A stretch of 64,000 nt of DNA. Source: JADZAI01 sp046348585. GTDB lineage: Bacteria; Pseudomonadota; Alphaproteobacteria; Micropepsales; Micropepsaceae. Positions 59,507 to 64,000 of this stretch are shown in pieces; the first letter of the stretch is position 1; every line of letters begins with the position of its first letter. The notes beneath the pieces were generated by a model, which worked only from the letters and a program-made list of their open reading frames with translations, had not been told where the DNA came from and did no database searches. The stretch lies in contig JAXMDZ010000014.1 of NCBI GenBank assembly GCA_046348585.1, positions 1-64,000 of the forward strand. Direction: 5' to 3'. The position numbers were made by a program, and so were the translations under genes.

Positions 59507-60343
59507 ATGTCCGATACGCTTCGCCGTTCTTCGTTTCGCGCGCTTCTGGTGGCCGTCTCAGTGCTCGGCGCGGCGGCCTGCACGACGACCGCCCGGGTTC
59601 CGCCGCAGCCCGCGATGCCCAGCCCGGCCGACGCGCTGGCCGATTTCAGGGCGGATCTTGAGTCCGACAGCGCGACCTACCACCCCGAGGACGACGCCCA
59701 GCTCTCCGAGGCGGCCCGGCTGCATGTGGCGGACGTGCTCAGCGCCGACGTGATCGAGGAGTACGAACTCTTCATCTACATCAACAAGTCGGGCGAGGGG
59801 CCGATGGCCCAGCACGCCTATCTGTTCGACAAGACGCCCGACGGGCAGCTCCAGCATCTCGACACCTGGCTGGTTTCGACCGGCCGCGAGAAGCAGGAAA
59901 AATCGCCCAAGGGCGAAAGCAAGTTCACCTCGACGCCGACCGGCACCTTCATGTTCGACCTGGCGCATTTCTCGCGCCTGCATAAGTCGAACGCGTGGGA
60001 GGCCGACATGCCGTGGGCGATGTTCCTGCGGACCCGCAACGGCGGCTCGACCACCGGCGTCGCGCTGCACGCGGCGCTCGACAAATACGTCCACAATCTC
60101 GGCCAGCGCGCTTCGGCGGGCTGCATCCGCCTGCTGCCGTCGAACGCCGAGAAGCTCTACAAGCTGCTCAAGGGCAAGTATGCGGGCTCGGTGCGCGCCC
60201 TCGTGCCCTCGGGCATCGGCGCCAAGCTGGGCGGGTCGACGGTCAGCGGCACGCGGGCGCTCGTCATCATCGAGGACGTGCCCGGCGAGGAATTGCTCGC
60301 CCGCTACGGCGCGTCCGGGGCCGGACCGTCCGTCATCAACTAG
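59507..60343 (+). CDS. L,D-transpeptidase (YkuD), second of a tandem pair, lipoprotein
   Basis: 278 residues. The signal ends in a lipobox (GAAAC, Cys25), so unlike its neighbour it is predicted to be lipidated. The YkuD domain has ALHAALDKYVHNLGQRASAGCIRL with Cys in SAGC. Shared segments with the upstream gene (DTWLVSTGREK vs DWPVSTGREK; ADMPWAMFL vs ADMPWTMFL) show a tandem duplication. The pair may divide roles by location. Confidence 0.9.
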   Translation: MSDTLRRSSFRALLVAVSVLGAAACTTTARVPPQPAMPSPADALADFRADLESDSATYHPEDDAQLSEAARLHVADVLSADVIEEYELFIYINKSGEGPMAQHAYLFDKTPDGQLQHLDTWLVSTGREKQEKSPKGESKFTSTPTGTFMFDLAHFSRLHKSNAWEADMPWAMFLRTRNGGSTTGVALHAALDKYVHNLGQRASAGCIRLLPSNAEKLYKLLKGKYAGSVRALVPSGIGAKLGGSTVSGTRALVIIEDVPGEELLARYGASGAGPSVIN

Positions 60344-60358
60344 GTCTCAGCCGCCGCC

Positions 60359-61594
60359 ATGGCGTTCCTGCCCGCCACGGCGGTGATGCGTCACCGCGAC
60401 TTCCGGCTCCTGTGGTTCGCCCGGGTCGCCTCGGTGCTCGGCATGCAGATGCAGGCCGTGGCGATCGCCTGGATCGTCTATGATCGGGCGCGCCAGACCA
60501 TGGATGTCGGCCAGTCCGCCTTCCTGATCGGCATGATCGGGCTCGTCCAGTTCGTGCCCATCCTGGTGCTGTCGCTGTTCGCGGGGCAGGCGGCCGACCG
60601 CTTCGACCGCAAGACGATCATCCGCTCGTCGATCGGCCTGGAAGCCCTCAGCGCCGTCATCCTCACCTGGGTGGCGCTCGACGCCGCCGCGCCGATGTGG
60701 GTGATCTTCGTCGTCGCGGCGCTGTTCGGCGCGGCGCGCAGCTTCATGGCCCCGGCTCAGGCCTCGCTCCAGCCGACGCTGGTGCCGCGCGCCGAACTGC
60801 CGAGCGCCATCGCCTGGGGCTCGCTCGCCTGGCAGGGCAGTTCGATCGCCGGCCCGGCGCTCGGCGGCTATCTCTATGCGGGCGCTTCCTGGCTTCCCTT
60901 CGCCTCCGCCGGCGTGCTGTTCCTCGCCGCCATCGTCCTCGTCACCCTCATCCGGCCGCCGCCGCGCGCCGCGGTGGCGACGGGCCGCTCGCTCCGGCTG
61001 ATCGGCGAGGGCCTGCTCTATGTCTTCCGCAACCGCATCGTGCTCGGGGCGATCTCGCTCGATCTCTTCGCCGTGCTGCTCGGCGGCGCGACGGCGCTGC
61101 TGCCGGTCTATGCCCGCGACGTGCTCCATATCGGCCCGGACGGGCTGGGGCATCTGCGCGCCGCGCCCGCCATCGGCGCGGTCGCCGTCGCGGCCTGGCT
61201 CGCCAGCCGGCCGATGCGCCGCAACACCGGCGCGTGGATGTTCGGCGGCGTCGCGCTGTTCGGCGCGGCGACGATCGTCTTCGGCGTGTCGGAAAGCTTC
61301 TGGCTGTCGATGGCGGCGCTGATCGCGCTCGGCGGCGGCGACATGCTCAGCGTCTATGTGCGCTCCAGCCTGATCCAGCTTTCGACGCCCGACGAAATGC
61401 GCGGCCGGGTGTCGGCTGCCTCCTCGATCTTCGTCTCGGCCTCCAACGAACTGGGCGAGTTCCGCGCCGGCTCGATGGGGGCGATGGTCGGGGCGGTGCC
61501 TTCGGTGGTCGCGGGCGGCATCGCGGCGCTCGCCGTCGCCGCGCTATGGGCGGCGATGTTCCCCGAACTGCGCAAGGCCGACCGGCTGGAGTAG
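60359..61594 (+). CDS. MFS exporter (EntS-like, MFS_3)
   Basis: 411 residues, about 12 helices. The start HRDFRLLWFARVASVLGMQMQAVAIAWIVYD and motif A LFAGQAADRFDRKTII are typical of the EntS-like exporter group; TPDEMRGRVSAASSIF marks the second half. Cargo unknown, since no siderophore genes are near. Starts 15 bp after the transpeptidase and may be in the same transcript. Confidence 0.88.
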   Translation: MAFLPATAVMRHRDFRLLWFARVASVLGMQMQAVAIAWIVYDRARQTMDVGQSAFLIGMIGLVQFVPILVLSLFAGQAADRFDRKTIIRSSIGLEALSAVILTWVALDAAAPMWVIFVVAALFGAARSFMAPAQASLQPTLVPRAELPSAIAWGSLAWQGSSIAGPALGGYLYAGASWLPFASAGVLFLAAIVLVTLIRPPPRAAVATGRSLRLIGEGLLYVFRNRIVLGAISLDLFAVLLGGATALLPVYARDVLHIGPDGLGHLRAAPAIGAVAVAAWLASRPMRRNTGAWMFGGVALFGAATIVFGVSESFWLSMAALIALGGGDMLSVYVRSSLIQLSTPDEMRGRVSAASSIFVSASNELGEFRAGSMGAMVGAVPSVVAGGIAALAVAALWAAMFPELRKADRLE

Positions 61595-61602
61595 GGCGCT
61601 GT

Positions 61603-62400
61603 CTAGGGCTTCGCCCGGCGCTGGCGGGTCGCCTCGTAGAGCGCGACGGCGGCGGCGTTCGAGACGTTGAGGCTGGGCAGGCGCGGGGCGGTCGGCAACC
61701 GGACCAGACGGTCGCAATTCTCGCGCACCAGACGGCGCAGCCCGTCGCCCTCGGCCCCCATGACCAGCGCCACATCGCCCGTCAGATCGCACTGGCCGAT
61801 CTCGTAGGCGGCTTCGGAATCGAAGCCAAGTGTCTGAAAACCGGCCTCTTTCAGCTCCTCCAGGGTCCGCGCGATATTGACCACCTCGACCACCGGCACG
61901 CGGTCGAGCGCGCCCGAGGCGGTCTTGGCGACGGTCCCACCCAGCGGCGGCGAATGGCGTTCCTGGACCACCACGGCCAGCGCCCCGAACCCGGCCGACG
62001 AGCGCAATATCGCGCCCAGGTTGTGCGGATCGGTGACCTGATCCAGAATCACAACCAGGCGTTGTCCGGCCGGGGCATCGAGCACGACCTCGTCGAGACC
62101 GGCGCGGGGCAGGGCCTCGGCCTCCAGCAGCAGGCCCTGGTGCACCGCATCCTTGGTCAGCCGCCGGGTCAGTTCGTCGTCGCCGACCCGCTCGACGCGG
62201 ACGCCGTTCTGGCTGGCCGCCGCGGCGACCCGGGCGAACCCGGCCTCGGTCGCGAACAGGCGGCGGCATTTGCGGCGCGGATTGGTCAGCGCCGCCTCGA
62301 CGCTGTGAGCGCCCCACAGCAGCGCCGCGCCGGGGTCGGGGGCCCGCTCGGGCCGCGCCGCCCGTCCGGCGTTCCTGTGGCCGCGTCCCTGTCTGGTCAT
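61603..62400 (-). CDS. rlmB: SpoU-type 23S rRNA 2'-O-methyltransferase, RlmB-like
   Basis: 265 residues. An N-terminal substrate-binding domain (LWGAHSVEAALTNPRRKCRRLF) leads to the SPOUT knot with motif 1 DPHNLGAILRSSAGFGA, motif 2 LVMGAEGDGLRRL and motif 3 PSLNVSNAAAVALYE. RlmB methylates a G in the 23S P-loop. The SPOUT motifs are clear; the exact target is inferred. It is convergent with the MFS gene. Confidence 0.92.
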   Translation of the reverse strand: MTRQGRGHRNAGRAARPERAPDPGAALLWGAHSVEAALTNPRRKCRRLFATEAGFARVAAAASQNGVRVERVGDDELTRRLTKDAVHQGLLLEAEALPRAGLDEVVLDAPAGQRLVVILDQVTDPHNLGAILRSSAGFGALAVVVQERHSPPLGGTVAKTASGALDRVPVVEVVNIARTLEELKEAGFQTLGFDSEAAYEIGQCDLTGDVALVMGAEGDGLRRLVRENCDRLVRLPTAPRLPSLNVSNAAAVALYEATRQRRAKP

Positions 62401-62482
62401 GGTCGGTCCTTGCATTCGGTGGGGGCGCTTGTAGGCAATGCTGGGGCGCTTGCATATGGGCGGGGGAGCGGCTGCGAACCGC

Positions 62483-62511
62483 TTGACGCGCCACGACAAA
62501 TCTTGCATATG
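62483..62511 (+). promoter_or_regulatory. Candidate promoter of the tRNA-Tyr/tRNA-Gly/tuf unit
   Basis: TTGACG (62483-62488), 17 bases, CATATG (62506-62511). Transcription would start about 135 bp before tRNA-Tyr. The -10 is imperfect. Confidence 0.4.
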
Positions 62512-62653
62512 CCCGCCTCCGCGCCCCACAGCGCGGACGGCGAAATATCGACGCGCGGCGATTGGAAATCACGGCAGTTGAAATGTCGACCCGGCGGACG
62601 CCTCTCGCGATCCGCCGCTAAGCATTTGAACTCGCTTCCTTTTTCCGTGTTTC

Positions 62654-62738
62654 GGAGGGGTGCCCGAGTGGCTAAAGGGGACGGACTGTAAATCCGTTGG
62701 CTCAGCCTACGTTGGTTCGAATCCAACCCCCTCCACCA
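62654..62738 (+). tRNA. tRNA-Tyr(GTA)
   Basis: 85 nt class II tRNA with a long variable arm. GGAGGGG pairs with CCCCTCC, encoded CCA. The anticodon loop CTGTAAA gives GTA. Confidence 0.96.
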
Positions 62739-62804
62739 TCGCCTTCGGGCGAGTCGGTGAAGGCGCCGGGCAGAGAGATTGATTGAAGCGGGTGAAGCCG
62801 CTTG

Positions 62805-62878
62805 CGGGTGTAGCTCAATGGTAGAGCAACAGCCTTCCAAGCTGATGACGAGGGTTCGATTCCCTTCACCCGCTCCAG
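62805..62878 (+). tRNA. tRNA-Gly(TCC)
   Basis: 74 nt. GCGGGTG pairs with CACCCGC, T discriminator, encoded CCA. The anticodon loop CTTCCAA gives TCC. The tRNA-Tyr, tRNA-Gly, tuf order is a common bacterial arrangement. Confidence 0.97.
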
Positions 62879-62933
62879 AGTTGTTCGCAGACCACAGGCG
62901 CCGGAGCGGCGCCGCTAGAGGCAGGTAGACGAG

Positions 62934-64000
<1,067 letters not shown>

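Overview
The window is a stretch of GC-rich bacterial chromosome that looks alphaproteobacterial. It holds one complete rRNA operon in the order 16S - tRNA-Ile(GAT) - tRNA-Ala(TGC) - 23S - 5S - tRNA-fMet, and a 16S gene of alphaproteobacterial type ending GGCTGGATCACCTCCTTTCTA. Family content fits the same class: a SigF/NrsF-controlled bufferin cluster, DUF2336, phosphatidylcholine synthase and a form-II-like molybdopterin hydroxylase. I cannot place it below class level. There is no insertion sequence, integrase, phage module or CRISPR array; most of it is dense core chromosome.

Layout. 1-1422: end of an acetolactate-synthase-like ThDP enzyme. 1430-5736 (minus): aromatic amino-acid catabolism operon (2OG-Fe oxygenase, homogentisate dioxygenase, cupin, fumarylacetoacetase, a hydrolase-fold lipoprotein lacking its nucleophile). 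5861-7456: CAP protein and fatty acid/sterol hydroxylase. 7566-11233: a divergent metal-stress module, bufABCD (minus) against sigF-nrsF (plus), with a match to the SigF promoter pattern between them. 11225-19593: peroxiredoxin, CASTOR/POLLUX-like channel, globin, RpiB-type isomerase, tautomerase with a TetR regulator, tRNA-Ser, CBS protein, M23 endopeptidase. 19570-25648: rRNA operon with candidate promoter and terminator.

25746-41385: MFS carriers, PadR/sensor pair, serine/threonine dehydratase, phosphatidylcholine synthase, ThiO - acyl-CoA dehydrogenase - HIT run, transglycosylase, degenerate EAL protein, Nudix hydrolase, NAD kinase, MoaA, DUF2336 protein. 41468-51441: glycerol kinase, a solitary molybdopterin hydroxylase large subunit, TetR, SDR, a XagB/XagA-like polysaccharide pair, glutaryl-CoA dehydrogenase, orphan VapD, tRNA-Thr. 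51624-62400: RND efflux pair, DUF502 protein, MetRS, two tandem L,D-transpeptidases, MFS exporter, RlmB. 62654-64000: tRNA-Tyr, tRNA-Gly and the start of tuf.

The most distinctive system is the bufferin module: an ECF sigma factor and its membrane anti-sigma next to a four-gene operon making a small, cysteine-modified, exported metal-buffering peptide. Secondary points are non-consensus features in conserved parts of the 16S gene, several perfect palindromes placed like operators, and enzymes that lack expected catalytic residues.
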